NCBI RefSeq assembly: GCF_042100115.1
Contig: NC_091279.1
Location: 124,001 to 188,000, forward strand
DNA: 64,000 bases
Origin: Alternaria dauci
Lineage: Eukaryota > Ascomycota > Dothideomycetes > Pleosporales > Pleosporaceae
Direction: 5' to 3'
Part shown: positions 50,862 to 61,578 of the stretch, piece by piece
Numbering within the stretch: position 1 is the first letter of the stretch
Layout: each line of letters begins with the position of its first letter
Program-made: the position numbers and the translations under genes
Notes under the pieces: model-generated
What the model saw: the letters and a program-made list of their open reading frames with translations, nothing else
Told to the model about the DNA's origin: nothing
Databases searched by the model: none

Positions 50862-52158
50862 ATGAGCGGAAGCGGCGACCAGGAGCGCGAACACGCCCTC
50901 GAAGCCTACAAGTCCAAGCTGCTTGAGTCGAGAGAATGGGAGGCCAAGCTCAAGGCACTGAGACTGGAGATCAAAGGCCTCCAGCACGACTTTGACGTAT
51001 CAGAGGACAACATCAAGGCGCTGCAGAGCGTCGGCCAGATAATAGGAGAGGTGCTGAAGCAGCTGGACGAGGAGCGATGTACGTGGCCATCTGCATGCCC
51101 TCGATACGCGCCACGCTAACGTCCCCGCAGTCATTGTCAAGGCCTCGTCAGGGCCCCGTTACGTCGTCGGATGCCGGTCAAAGGTCGACAAGGCCAAGCT
51201 CAAGCAAGGCACACGTGTGGCTCTCGATATGACGACGCTTACCATAATGCGCATGCTCCCCCGCGAAGTCGATCCCCTCGTCTACAACATGTCGCTCGAA
51301 GACCCGGGCCAGGTTAGCTTTGGCGGCATCGGTGGTCTCAACGAGCAGATCCGGGAGCTCCGTGAGGTGATTGAACTGCCGCTCAAGAACCCAGAGCTGT
51401 TCCTGCGAGTAGGCATCAAGCCGCCAAAGGGCGTGCTGCTCTACGGTCCGCCGGGCACTGGCAAGACACTACTGGCACGTGCCGTGGCGAGCAGTCTCGA
51501 GACAAACTTCCTCAAGGTGGTCAGCTCGGCTATTGTCGACAAGTACATTGGAGAGTCTGCGCGTCTGATCCGCGAAATGTTTGGCTACGCAAAGGAGCAC
51601 GAGCCCTGCATCATCTTCATGGACGAAATCGACGCCATCGGTGGACGACGCTTCTCCGAGGGAACGTCGGCAGATCGTGAGATTCAGCGGACTCTGATGG
51701 AGCTGCTCAACCAGCTGGATGGCTTCGACTACCTCGGACAGACCAAGATCATCATGGCGACAAACCGACCAGACACACTCGACCCAGCTCTTCTCCGCGC
51801 TGGACGTCTGGACCGCAAGCTCGAAATCCCCTTGCCCAACGAGGTGGGACGTCTGGAGATTCTCAAGATCCACTCTGGCAGCGTGGTGACGGATGGCGAG
51901 ATTGACTTTGAGAGCATTGTGAAGATGAGCGATGGTATGAACGGTGCCGATCTGCGCAACGTGGTCACAGAAGCGTGCGTATTCTTGCTTTTCCCTCCCC
52001 GTGTGATTATTACCGTATCATGGCTAACCTGTCATAGTGGTCTCTTTGCCATCAAAGACTACCGAGACTCGATCAACCAGGACGACTTCAACAAGGCAGT
52101 GCGGAAGATGGCAGAGTCGAAGAAGCTCGAGGGCAAGCTGGACTACCAGAAGCTGTAG
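50862..52158 (+). CDS. RPT4: 26S proteasome regulatory ATPase Rpt4
   Basis: Three exons, 50,862-51,078, 51,131-51,974 and 52,038-52,158; introns of 52 and 63 bp; 393 residues. The start ATG (CACCATGAGC) opens a coiled coil (about residues 8-70). An OB-like part ([16 protein letters not shown]) and the AAA+ domain follow: Walker A GPPGTGKT, Walker B IIFMDEID, second region of homology [14 protein letters not shown] with the arginine finger in AGRLDRK. The C-terminal end is GKLDYQKL, without the HbYX motif, as expected for Rpt4 rather than Rpt2/3/5. It is one of six ring ATPases that unfold substrates and feed them to the 20S core. Sequence agreement with Rpt4 (PSMC6) is strong throughout. Confidence 0.96.
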
Positions 52159-52831
52159 TGCTGTAGTCTAGATCCGATTGATGATGATGATAATTCACAG
52201 ACTTGAGCCATGGACATTATGAACAATATCATCGTAAGGAAAGAGGCTGACATGGTTCTACGGACTACTTTTTGGGTACATCTCGACCTAGTGATTATTC
52301 CGATGCTCAAGATTGCTAGCTGTAGAACTGCATTGTTGTTGCTAGCTAGCTGGAAACAGCATTCATCCCCGGCTATCTGGAGTACCCCACTAGGAATCGG
52401 TGAATGCATACATGAATGCACGTCACGCCAAATCCACAACATCTGTAAAGGGCAAATCCAACGTACCGCAGAGGTAGGTGGTCGGGGTGTGAATTATTCG
52501 GATCCCGATAATGACATGTAGTCTGACGTCATCGTTGGACCTACGGACAAAGTTGCTGCCTTGTCTAGAGGTAGGTGATATCACATATCGCTCGAACCGC
52601 GCAAAACAAAGGACTGCTGATATCTGCAAGGCATTTTTGGTCAGACGTTCTTTTTGCTTCGGTCCTCAACTGGCTACACTAAAGTATTGGTCACAACGAA
52701 AACCATAAAAAAAGCTTGTCGTCTTCGTTGGGCACCTGATAAATTCATGGGCCTAGAGTATTTACTGTTGTCATCACCATCCATCTGTACAGCCATATGC
52801 CAAGACAGCACACAAAACATGCAGCTTCTAC
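52159..52831. other. Convergent intergenic region RPT4 / APE2
   Basis: A 673-bp interval between two facing stop codons, holding the two 3' UTRs. Only short frames, none supported. Confidence 0.6.
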
Positions 52832-55811
52832 TTACTGCAGGTACTTGTGTTCCTGCAGCCACGTCTTGACATCCTCCGCATCTCTCTCCAACCAAGCAGC
52901 TTTAGCGCTGATAGCGTCGATGCTCTGCGACAACGCCATATCGAAGCCCTTTGTGCTCTTGCTGCTAAAAAAGGCCTGGATATCATCAATGTGTTCGCGG
53001 TGCGTGAAGCCCGATGTCGTAATGGCGACAACCGAGCTTAGCATGCTCAAGCTAGGAGGCAGCCTCCGCTCGAGTTCCGACCAGTTGTCCTTGACCCACT
53101 TCCACAGCGCGTGGCAGCCCTCTGCGTGTGACCTTAGTGCGGCAATGGGCAGGTAGATGTCCTGGCCCTTGACCTCGTCACTGAGGGCCATGGCGAGCGT
53201 GCGCTGGATGAGCTCTGGCGACTTGGCACGACCGAGCGCGCGAAGAGCAGAGTTGCGCTCGTCGCTTGTGGCCGCGTTTCGTGACTCGTTGACAATGACG
53301 TCGTACTGAGGATGGTTAGTTTAGGTTGCAGACATGACAGCCCAACGACTTACTTCTTCTGGCCCGCCATTCGCCAACACAATGGCATATACGCTGCCGC
53401 GGATGTTGGGGTGGATGGCCGACTTGTCGCCTGCCTTGAACTTCTCAAACATGTCAAAGGATGCCTTGGTAATCTTGTCGTCTCCGGCGATACCGGCAGC
53501 ACCAAACATGAGGCCCTTGAACTGTTGCTCGATATGGCCGTCTTTCTCATCAAATGTCCATCCCAACTCATGTGCCTTTTCTGCGCTGAGGTCCAGTTGA
53601 AACTTCTTCAGAGCATCCCTGATCTTCTGGTCCTCAAACATCCATGCGCCCCGGAGGGAACCAATGCGACCGGTAATCTCTCCCCAAACGACAAACTCTG
53701 CCTCGTGCTTGAAGCTGTCCAGGAGCGAGAGTATGCCAGACGTCTTTTGATAGCCAGACGCAGCTAGCGAGCCAGCATCGGCAATCATACCAGCTCTGTC
53801 CTCAACAGTCAAGAGGCCCTCCTTGGCCGAGATTCCAAGCTTCCTCAGTCGCTCTGGCGTGTACGAGGTCCGGTAAAGGCCAGAGTGGTCTGCGTTGAGC
53901 TTGAAGAAGTCGAGATCCTTGAGCTTGAAGTCGGCTTCGCGATCGAAAAGCGTCAAGTCCTCGTCAACGCCTTCTTTGGTCCGGAGCGCGAGGAAGACTG
54001 GGTACAGGGTCTGGTCTTCCTCTGGCTTGACGTCGGCCGTGCGGAGGAACCGGTTTTGCTTGAGGTGGATAGAGTCGGCGCCCTCGGTCACGGTAACGAC
54101 CGGGAAGCCAACCTTCTTGGTCCAGATATCCATGACCTTGCCAACGTCTTTGCCGCTGGCATCAGCCAGGGCAGCCCACAGGTCGCCGGTTTCTGTGTTG
54201 CCATAAGCGTGCTTCTTGAGGTAGCGGCGAATACCCTCCATGAAGGTTTCTTCTCCAACATATTTGGAGATCATGCGAATGACGCTAGAGCCCTTGGAGT
54301 AGGAGATGGCGTCGAAGATCTGATTGATCTCATCTGCGCGCTTCACGGGCACCTCAATGGGATGACTGCTGCGTAGGGAGTCGAGCGAAAGTGCGCTAGC
54401 CAGATTGTCCGTAACATAGCCTTCCCAGACCTTCCAGTCGGGGTAGAAGACGTTGCAGGAGTACCACGACATCCAGGTTGCGAAGCCTTCGTTGAGCCAC
54501 AAGCCGTCCCAAAAGTCCATGGTCACGAGATTGCCGAACCACTGGTGTGCGAGCTCGTGCTGCACCGTCTCGGCAACGCGCTGCTTGGTAGCCGCACCGC
54601 TGACCTTTTCGTCAATGAGCACATCCACGACGCGATAGGTGACGAGGCCCCAGTTCTCCATGGCGCCTGCGCTAAAGTCGGGGATAGCGACCATGTCCAT
54701 CTTGGGCAGTGGGAAGGGACTGTCAAAGGTCTTCTCGTAAAACTCGAGCGTCTTTGCAGCCAGCTCGAGAGAGAAGCGGCCGTGCTCAATGTCTCGGTCC
54801 TTTGGAGCATAGACTCGCACAGGGACGCGGAAGTTGTTCGTCTCAATGTAGTTGAGCTCGCCGATGATGAAGCACAGGAGGTAGGTCGACATGAGGGGCG
54901 TCGGGTTGAAGGTGACGGCCTTGCGCTTTCCGCCCGACATGGCGCTGTCGACTTGCTTCTCCGACGCCACGTCCATGTTGCTGAGGCAGGTCATCTTGTC
55001 GTCGGCGATGAGGGTGACGGTGAATTTGGCCTTGAGGGCCGGCTCGTCGAAGCAAGGAAACGCCCGCCTGGCATCCGTGGGCTCCATCTGCGTGGTAGCC
55101 ATGTATGTGGTCGAGCCGTCGGGGGCCTTGAAGGAGGAACGGTAGAAGCCGGCCATGTTGTCGTTGAGGACGCCGGAGAAGGCCATGGTGAGCTTGGCCT
55201 GGCTACCGCCGGGGATGGTCTGGTCGAAGCTGACCTTTGTCGTCTGCGCATCGTCGTCGGTGGTGACCGTGGGCGATTCGGTGATGACTTGCTGGCCGGC
55301 GGTGACCTTGGTCGAGTGGATCTTGAGCTCGTTGGTGTTGAGGGAGATGGAGGTTGTGTCGTCGACGACGTCTAGACTGGCGTGGTGTCAGTGGGCGGCT
55401 TGTTGTGCAAGATGCGCGTGTGCGTTACTCAATGGTGACGGTGCCTTGGTAGGTGAAGTTGGCAAAGTCGGGCTCCAGCGTCAAGTCATAGTGGATGGGC
55501 TTGACGTTGGCGGGCAGCACCTCGCGGCCCTTTGTGATGTCAATGGACGAATGGCCCTCGGCGCCAAAGTGCTTGCACATGTTTCGTCGGTGGGAACAGT
55601 GCCTCACAGTGACTAAGGCAGGGTGTCGGGAGGATGGAGGGGAGCGGAGGGACGGTGTCGGCGAGACAGCGGGGTAACGAGAGAGGCGAGTGTTTGACGT
55701 TGTGAGCGTGTGCAAGAGGTTCCGACGCGGCTTCAGTCGACTGGGACTGCAGCAAGGAGCGGTGACGGGTCTTGACACCAGAAGACGGCCATGATGGGTG
55801 AAGCGGTGCAT
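52832..55811 (-). CDS. APE2: M1-family zinc aminopeptidase (Ape2/Aap1 type)
   Basis: Three exons, 55,429-55,811, 53,354-55,376 and 52,832-53,305; introns of 52 and 48 bp. From the upstream ATG (55,811) the product is 959 residues; from an internal ATG at 55,580 (MCKHFGAEG) it is 882, the usual cytosolic length. The 77-residue extension has many Arg, Ser and Thr and no Asp or Glu, as in a mitochondrial presequence. The core has REVLPANVKPIHYDL, the exopeptidase motif GAMENWG, the zinc motif HELAH (401-405 in the long form), the third ligand Glu 18 residues on in LNEGFA, and the catalytic Tyr region (SYSKGSSVIRM). The C-terminal helical domain is complete. It removes N-terminal residues from peptides. 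The symbol is by similarity to yeast APE2/AAP1; the two cannot be told apart here. Confidence 0.93.
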
Positions 55812-56042
55812 CTAGCTTCTCGTCTGCTGTGGCGCGACGTGCATACAATACCAAGGGGACCCAGGTGGAAGCAAGCACGGAAGATGCCCAAGCACACGAA
55901 TACTGTACAGTACAACAGCAGTCCCCAGGGCACTAGCAGCCTTTTTGTTTCAATCAGCACGCTGCTTTGGAAGCGCATACAGTGAGACGGGGCAGAGGCT
56001 TCTCCAGTCCTGTTGATGTTGATGTTGCGTGCCCCATGTAGC

Positions 56043-56078
56043 CTAGTGGAACGTTCCGCTAGCCGGTACCTATATAAA
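56043..56078 (+). promoter_or_regulatory. Near-palindrome followed by TATA box
   Basis: CTAGTGGAACGTTCCGCTAG is a 20-bp inverted repeat with one mismatched pair, followed 8 bp later by TATATAAA (56,071-56,078). This looks like a dimer-binding site plus core promoter on the + strand. No coding frame follows closely; CYT1 starts about 850 bp away. Confidence 0.4.
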
Positions 56079-56583
56079 CCTTGCCGTCTTTTCGTCAAAG
56101 GCTTTTTTTTTCTAATTCAACACGCAAGAAAGTCCTCCCAGCGTCACCCTCTCCGCAGAGACGCTGTGTGTTCTGGCCATACAGCCAGTTCTTGCTAGAA
56201 AAGAGCTAGCCCTCGTTTGAGCCCTTTCGCAATTCCTGCATGAGTGAAAGGGTATAGAAGTAGGGTCACATGACATTGCTGTGCTGTTGCTGCGGCGTTG
56301 AACAGCGCGCAAGTGGTGCGGTTGTAACGCGTGCTTTGGGTGAATAGATGTTCCGACTTGTGTCTCGGCATGATGATGGGCAGGCATGTGCGATGATGTT
56401 TGGTTCGAAAAGTTGTTTGCAGGGCTCAAAGCACGAGGGAGCTCTTGATCTCCAAGTCGCGCCTCAGCTATAACGTACTACAAAGGTGCCCATGGTGTTC
56501 TGCGTCAAGAGTCGATGCGAAGAAAAGATACCTGCAGCATAGGCCGGTATGCACCCGATGATGTATGCGTGGATGGAGGTGGA

Positions 56584-56619
56584 AATCACGAGTGTATTAT
56601 GTGAGCGACTAGCCGCGCT
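56584..56619 (+). repeat. Direct repeat in CYT1 promoter, copy 1
   Basis: The 36 bp from AATCACGAGT to GCGCT recur at 56,779-56,814 with two mismatches. This copy lacks the CC before AAT, so it has no CCAAT box. Confidence 0.85.
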
Positions 56620-56776
56620 CTAGCGTCAATAAGATTCAGAAAACCAACACTGTTTGCCCCAACCACGCACTACAACGTGGTAATAGAAACAATAAGTAAA
56701 AGTAGACAGACAAAGCATAAGGCTGCTAGTATCTCTAAGATTTCTGATTTTAGAAATTCCGAGGTGGAAGATGCAG

Positions 56777-56781
56777 CCAAT
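56777..56781 (+). promoter_or_regulatory. CCAAT box upstream of CYT1
   Basis: CCAATCA lies about 150 bp before the CYT1 start. The CCAAT-binding Hap complex controls cytochrome genes in fungi, so a role here is plausible; only the motif is seen. Confidence 0.5.
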
Positions 56782-56814
56782 CACGAGTCTATTATGTGAG
56801 CGACTAGGCGCGCT
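56779..56814 (+). repeat. Direct repeat in CYT1 promoter, copy 2
   Basis: Second copy of the 36-bp unit, 195 bp downstream of the first. Here the preceding bases complete a CCAAT box. Confidence 0.85.
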
Positions 56815-56932
56815 AGGGGATTTGGAAATTGAACCATTCTCTCCCGCACCTACTCTCAGCATCACCACCGCCGACAACCCGACGACGCATTGCCTCCGTC
56901 TCCCTCCTGCTCCGGGCCAGCTTCATATGACC

Positions 56933-58238
56933 ATGTTGGCTCGCTCAGCACTGCGTACGGCACGCTCCGCCGCTGCCACGGCCCGCAATGCCTCGACCAA
57001 GCCGGTACGCCGCCCGCATGGCCTCAAGACAGCCCGACAGCTCGCGCGAGCTTCATCGACGCCATCGCTCGCCGGGCTGCACTGCTCGGGCCTGCCCCGC
57101 CTCCATTGAACAATCTGGCTGACGGAATGGGTGATACAGCGCTTTGCCTCGACATCGAGCTCCGCCGACGGCACCGCCTCGGCATGGAAGAACAACGCCC
57201 TCCCCGCAGGCGCCACCATCTTTGCCGTCGGCTCCACGGCCTGGTACTGGCATCTCTACGGACGCCAGGTCGATGCCATGACGCCCGCCGAAGAAGGGTG
57301 AGTGCGCCCCGCATGCTCCGCCCTGCCGTCACTGTACTGACGCCATATGCCTCTACAGCCTCCACCCAACCCAGTACCCGTGGGAGCACGAGAAGTGGTC
57401 CAAGACGTTTGACCACGCAGCGTACGTCGTCCCCGTCCTGCCGCACATGCGCAGCCCCTAACCTGCCACAGTCTGCGCCGTGGCTTCCAGGTCTACCGCG
57501 AGGTGTGCGCCTCGTGCCACTCCATCTCCCGTGTGCCCTACCGCGCCGTCGTCGGAAAGTTCATGACAGTCGACGAGGCCAAGGCGCTCGCCGAGGAGAA
57601 CGAGTACGACACGGAGCCAAACGACCAGGGCGAGATTGAGAAGCGCCCCGGAAAGCTGTCCGACTACATGCCCGCCCCCTACAAGAACGACGAAGCCGCC
57701 CGCGCTGCCAACAACGGTGCTCTTCCCCCCGATCTATCCCTCATGGTCAAGGCCCGCCACGGCGGCTGCAACTACATCTTCAGCTTGCTGACCGGCTACC
57801 CCGAGGAGCCACCTGCCGGTGCCGTTGTCCAAGAAGGCCTCAACTTCAACCCCTACTTCCCCGGCACCGGAATTGCCATGGCCCGTGTTCTGTACGATGA
57901 CTTGGTCGAGTACGATGACGGCACCAAGGCTTCGACCTCGCAGATGGCCAAGGACGTGGTCGAGTTCCTCAACTGGACCGCTGAGCCTGAGATGGACGAC
58001 CGCAAGAAGATGGGCTGGAAGGTGCTCGCCGTCACCAGTGTTCTGTTCGCGCTCAGTGTCTGGGTCAAGAGGCAAGTCTCCCCACTCCCCCCCATTGTCT
58101 TGCTCACAAACTAACAACTATGACAGGTACAAGTGGGCACCGCTAAAGACACGGAAGATTGTCTACCAGCCACCGCAAAACAAGAGCATCCTCGATCACG
58201 TTCCCAAGCCAAACAACTCCGGCAAGACGAATCAATAA
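56933..58238 (+). CDS. CYT1: Cytochrome c1, haem protein of complex III (Cyt1)
   Basis: Five exons, 56,933-57,004, 57,140-57,297, 57,359-57,421, 57,472-58,071 and 58,127-58,238; 334 residues. An ATG two codons earlier (56,927) is also possible. The last intron is GC-AG (donor GCAAGT); a GT donor four bases on would break the conserved C-terminal frame. Residues 1-35 form an Arg/Ser/Ala presequence ([14 protein letters not shown]); a hydrophobic inner-membrane sorting stretch follows ([15 protein letters not shown]). Haem is bound at CASCH (110-114), with the Met ligand in [13 protein letters not shown]. One C-terminal membrane anchor ([15 protein letters not shown]) and a basic matrix tail end the protein. 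It passes electrons from the Rieske protein to cytochrome c. Confidence 0.96.
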
Positions 58239-58400
58239 ACATTGAGTGGTTTTGCATTTGCGCGGTTCAGGAGAGCGGGTAGCGGAAGCGTGTGTTCTAT
58301 ATCGTGTACATTGCCAGGTACTTCCATCAATCACATTTCTTTGCCTCGTGACATGCAGTCCCGTGCTCTTCATGCCACTTGTTCTGAACATGCGTGTCTT

Positions 58401-59256
58401 TCACTCCCCGTAGGGTAGTTTTCTCGCAAACTGAGCAGCATCCGCTAGGCCACCATGTACATCTCTTGATTGTAGTTCCACTTCGCCGAAATAGTTGGGC
58501 CCGCTGACCTGTTTGAAGCGCAACCTTTTGAACAGTTCAAGGCTCCGGACATTGTCTTTGTCAATCTTGACTCTCAGGTAGCTTAGGGACTTGAGCTTGT
58601 CCGTGTCGTTTGCCCCTTTTGCGTATTCTTCCATAATGGCCGGCAACGAGGTAGCTATGTACCACATGAAAGCCTGCAGGGCTTCTTTCCCCAGTCCTTT
58701 TCCCCGGGCGCTAGGCCGAGCAATCATAATCTCCAACTCGCCGACCGTGTCCACCTTTTCTGTCTCACTATTGTCTTGCTGCCCTGCGTCGTCGTTGTCG
58801 TCTTCCTCACCCGGATACAAGAATAGATTCACGTCTCCAACCATGCGATCGGGTGCATCTTCGACTCCGGGAGAGATCTTGCCCGTTGTGGGGAGATCTG
58901 GTGCTGTCTGTGTGTGAGGTGAAGTGCAGATGATAAAGGTCAGTTTGTCTGCATCTTGACGCCACGATGCTTGCATGGCGTACTCGTCCTGCAGCGTCAG
59001 TGGCTCGGACGCGGTGAGCTTCTGTAGTTCCTGTATCTCAGTTAGCCATTGGAGGGATTGGAGTGGTGAAGAATCGAGTGGGGGGGGGGGGGCTTTTGGT
59101 ATACCTCGTCTTGCATCCATTCGTGGTATGTGGGGACGTGGTGAGAACTGTACGGAACGAGAAGGAGGCGGGGTGTAAGGATTGCTGTAGGAAATTGGCA
59201 TCTTTGTTTGCGGTTAAGCTTCTGCGATATATACCTTGGTTTTCGTTAACCTTCAT
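58401..59256 (-). CDS. GNAT acetyltransferase, NAT9 type
   Basis: Three exons, 59,235-59,256, 59,105-59,184 and 58,401-59,036; introns of 50 and 68 bp; 245 residues. The first two short exons supply the conserved NAT9 start (MKVNENQAILTPRL, then HEWMQDE), which runs in frame into IQELQKLTASEPLTLQDEYAMQ. The GNAT core has the acetyl-CoA loop ARPSARGKGLGKEAL and ends with ELFKRLRFKQVSGPNYFGEVEL. NAT9-like enzymes are predicted N-acetyltransferases; in animals a role on tubulin has been reported, but the fungal substrate is not known to me. Intron 2 carries a 13-base G run (59,080-59,092), an unusual spot for length variation. It is convergent with CYT1 (162 bp apart). Confidence 0.9.
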
Positions 59257-59971
59257 GATGGTTGTGATTGTTGAGTAATTTTTATTTTTTTTCGTGTTTT
59301 CGATGCCGTTCTTTACCACACGAAGGTTGTGAAAATCTTTAAAGATCTAATCGAGGCAGAACGACCAGAGTAATTCGGTATATTCACACGGAAATCAGGC
59401 GTGCCTCCGTATGTATCATACTCGGAGGTTCAATCTTCTACGGCAGTATGATGTGTTGTATTCTGCTGCATACAGTCGGAGGATACCAGTAGCGTCAATT
59501 TACGCCACGGTCAAGATTAGGTGTTTGCTCGGACACCAACAATATGACCGGACTTGAGCGATCAACTGCAGACGTTCATTCAGTCCGACAATCACCAGCT
59601 GGTACTATTTGTATTTCGTTCCAGCGCAGAAAGTACATGGGTTCTTCTCTGGACTGGCTCGCGAAGGGGCATTTTTGCGCGCGACGTACCGTAAGAGCGG
59701 GAAAGCATCGGGCAATGCTTCCAAGGTTGACTGCGACACGCCTCCATCATGTCTCACTCTCCAACAGAACCGACATCACCTCTTGCCAACAACAATCGTG
59801 CGCAGTCTTTTGAGTAGATCCGCCCCAGATACTGCAAACACGAAGCTTCATGCATCCATGCCATTAAGAGACCACGGATGGGATGCACTCGGAGAGAGAA
59901 ACGTGTCCTAGGTCAACAACACTACACTGTACTACACACATCCTCGCTGAGGATTCTTCAACCCCCCAAAA
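59257..59971. promoter_or_regulatory. Divergent promoter region NAT9 / Erg26-like
   Basis: 715 bp between opposite start codons. No gene, repeat or recognised site seen. The ATG at 59,972 follows a short AT/CA-rich leader. Confidence 0.55.
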
Positions 59972-61328
59972 ATGGATTCAACACGCGTCTTGGTAACAGG
60001 CGGCTGTGGCTTCCTTGGTACCGCCATCGTCTCTGCACTCCTGCGCAGCAAAAGATACGCCATTACTGTCATAGACGTCAACCCGCCCTCGCTCGGCAGC
60101 ACCAGCTTTACCAACAGCGTGCGCTATGTGCGCTGCAACATCATGGACTCGTCTTCCCTGTCCAGCGTCTTTGCCGAAGCGCGACCCGCCGTCGTCATTC
60201 ATACAGTCGGCGTCTTCCCGCTAGGTACGAAGCGCTACTCCATGCGCGGCAAAGACGCCGTCTTCAAGATCAATGTCGAGGGAACGAGGAATGTGGTTGA
60301 GGCAAGCAGGGAGTATGGTGCAAAGGCTTTTGTGTACACGAGTAGTGTGACTGTTGTTTTGGATGAGTTGGATTGCGATTTCAGGAATGTGGATGAGCGG
60401 TGGCCAACGGGTCGTGTGCACACGAGTTATGGACAGAGCAAGGTAACTGGTTTTCTCTTTTTGCTATGTTTTTCCTTGTCTGTTCTTTCCATTTCATTTC
60501 GTACAGAGCTCCTCCTGCACAAGACCCAGGAAAAGTTTCGAAACCATCCATTGCCATCACACCAAATCTTGCTTCTTAGCCAGCCGATAAAATCTCCACA
60601 GACCTTGAAAAACGAAATGAAAACAAGAAGACGCAAAAGAGAAAAATACTCACGCATCCCAGGCCATTGCCGAATCCCTAGTCCTCTCCGCAAACACCCA
60701 CGACTTTTCAACCTGCGCCCTCCGTTGCGCCCCCATCTTCGGTCCCAACGACACCGTCTGCATCCCCACAATCCACTCGTGCATCTCCACGTCCTCCACG
60801 CCCTTCATCCTCGGCACCGGCACCAACCTGCAAGACTTTGTCTACCTCGACAACGCCGCAGACGCACACGTGCTCGCCGTGCACAATCTAACAACTTCGC
60901 AGACGGCGGCTGGTCAAGCCATGTTTATTAGCAATGGCGAGCCCGTTACTGCAAGGGCACTGTGTCTCGCGGTGTGGAAAGAATTTGGGCATGTGCCGAG
61001 GTTCCAGGTTAGGGTTCCAGAAGGCGTGGGGTGGTGGTTGGGGTATTGTGCTGAGTGGGTCGAGTGGGTAACGGGTACGGATGGTGGTGGTGGGGTGCTT
61101 AGTCGGGGGATGGTGAGTGATGGGTGTCGCGATCGCTATGTTAGTATAGCAAAAGCAAGGCTGTTGCTGGGTTACAGACCTAGGGTTGGCTTGGAAGAGG
61201 GTCTGAGGATTAGCTGCCAGGTGAGTTCAAGGCATAGACTGCGTAGGGCGAGCGGGTGTGAAGAAACAAGGAATGCTAACTTGGTCTAGCATTATAGGGC
61301 GAAGCTGGAAGGGAGGAAGAAGACTTGA
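59972..61328 (+). CDS. NAD(P)-dependent sterol/3-beta-hydroxysteroid dehydrogenase-like (extended SDR)
   Basis: Three exons, 59,972-60,442, 60,663-61,220 and 61,290-61,328; introns of 220 and 69 bp; 355 residues. The Rossmann fold opens with VLVTGGCGFLG (GxxGxxG), with the acidic NAD-binding residue in ITVIDVN. The active site has TSSVTVV and YGQSK (YxxxK). The second exon has the substrate part (CALRCAPIFGPND ... DFVYLDNAADAH), typical of Erg26 and related 3-beta-HSD proteins. Yeast Erg26 decarboxylates 4-carboxysterols, but filamentous fungi have several paralogues, so the exact substrate is open. Intron 1 is three to four times longer than the others in this window. Its acceptor (CATCCCAG) is supported by the frame continuing as AIAESLVLSAN. 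Confidence 0.85.
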
Positions 61329-61578
61329 TCCAAGGCACACCGGACCATGATGAGTTTGGTCGTCTCGCATGGTATCGACTGTCTGAACTTCTCCCTCTTC
61401 AATAAGAGATAAACGAAACAAGAGCTGTTGCCTCTACGATTGTTGTGTGGAGAAGGGGGGGTGGGTTGGAATGTAGTATTGCATGTCATTGTTTGCCATA
61501 GATTGCATGCTCCGGGAAATAGTTTCCCAGCACCTTGATTCAAGCTACCGTCACACTCGCCTCTGCTCATTCAACCAC
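61329..61578. other. Convergent intergenic region Erg26-like / eIF3b
   Basis: A 250-bp interval between facing stop codons; two 3' UTRs. Nothing else seen. Confidence 0.6.

Larger units (their letters stand above)
55812..56932. promoter_or_regulatory. Divergent promoter region APE2 / CYT1
   Basis: A 1.1-kb interval between two opposite start codons. It holds a 20-bp near-palindrome and TATA box (56,043-56,078), a T run at 56,104-56,112, a 36-bp direct repeat (56,584-56,619 and 56,779-56,814) and a CCAAT box at 56,777. No convincing gene. Confidence 0.6.

Noticed and set aside
54545..55375. 276-codon + strand frame opposite the aminopeptidase
   Set aside because: Shadow of the APE2 coding strand; no independent start context, introns or domain.
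56071..56112. U6 snRNA or other Pol III gene after the TATA box
   Set aside because: The conserved U6 sequence is absent and only about 25 bp separate the TATA box and the T run; kept only as an observation.
58072..58126. GT donor four bases into the last CYT1 intron
   Set aside because: It puts the conserved C-terminal segment out of frame; the GC donor keeps it.
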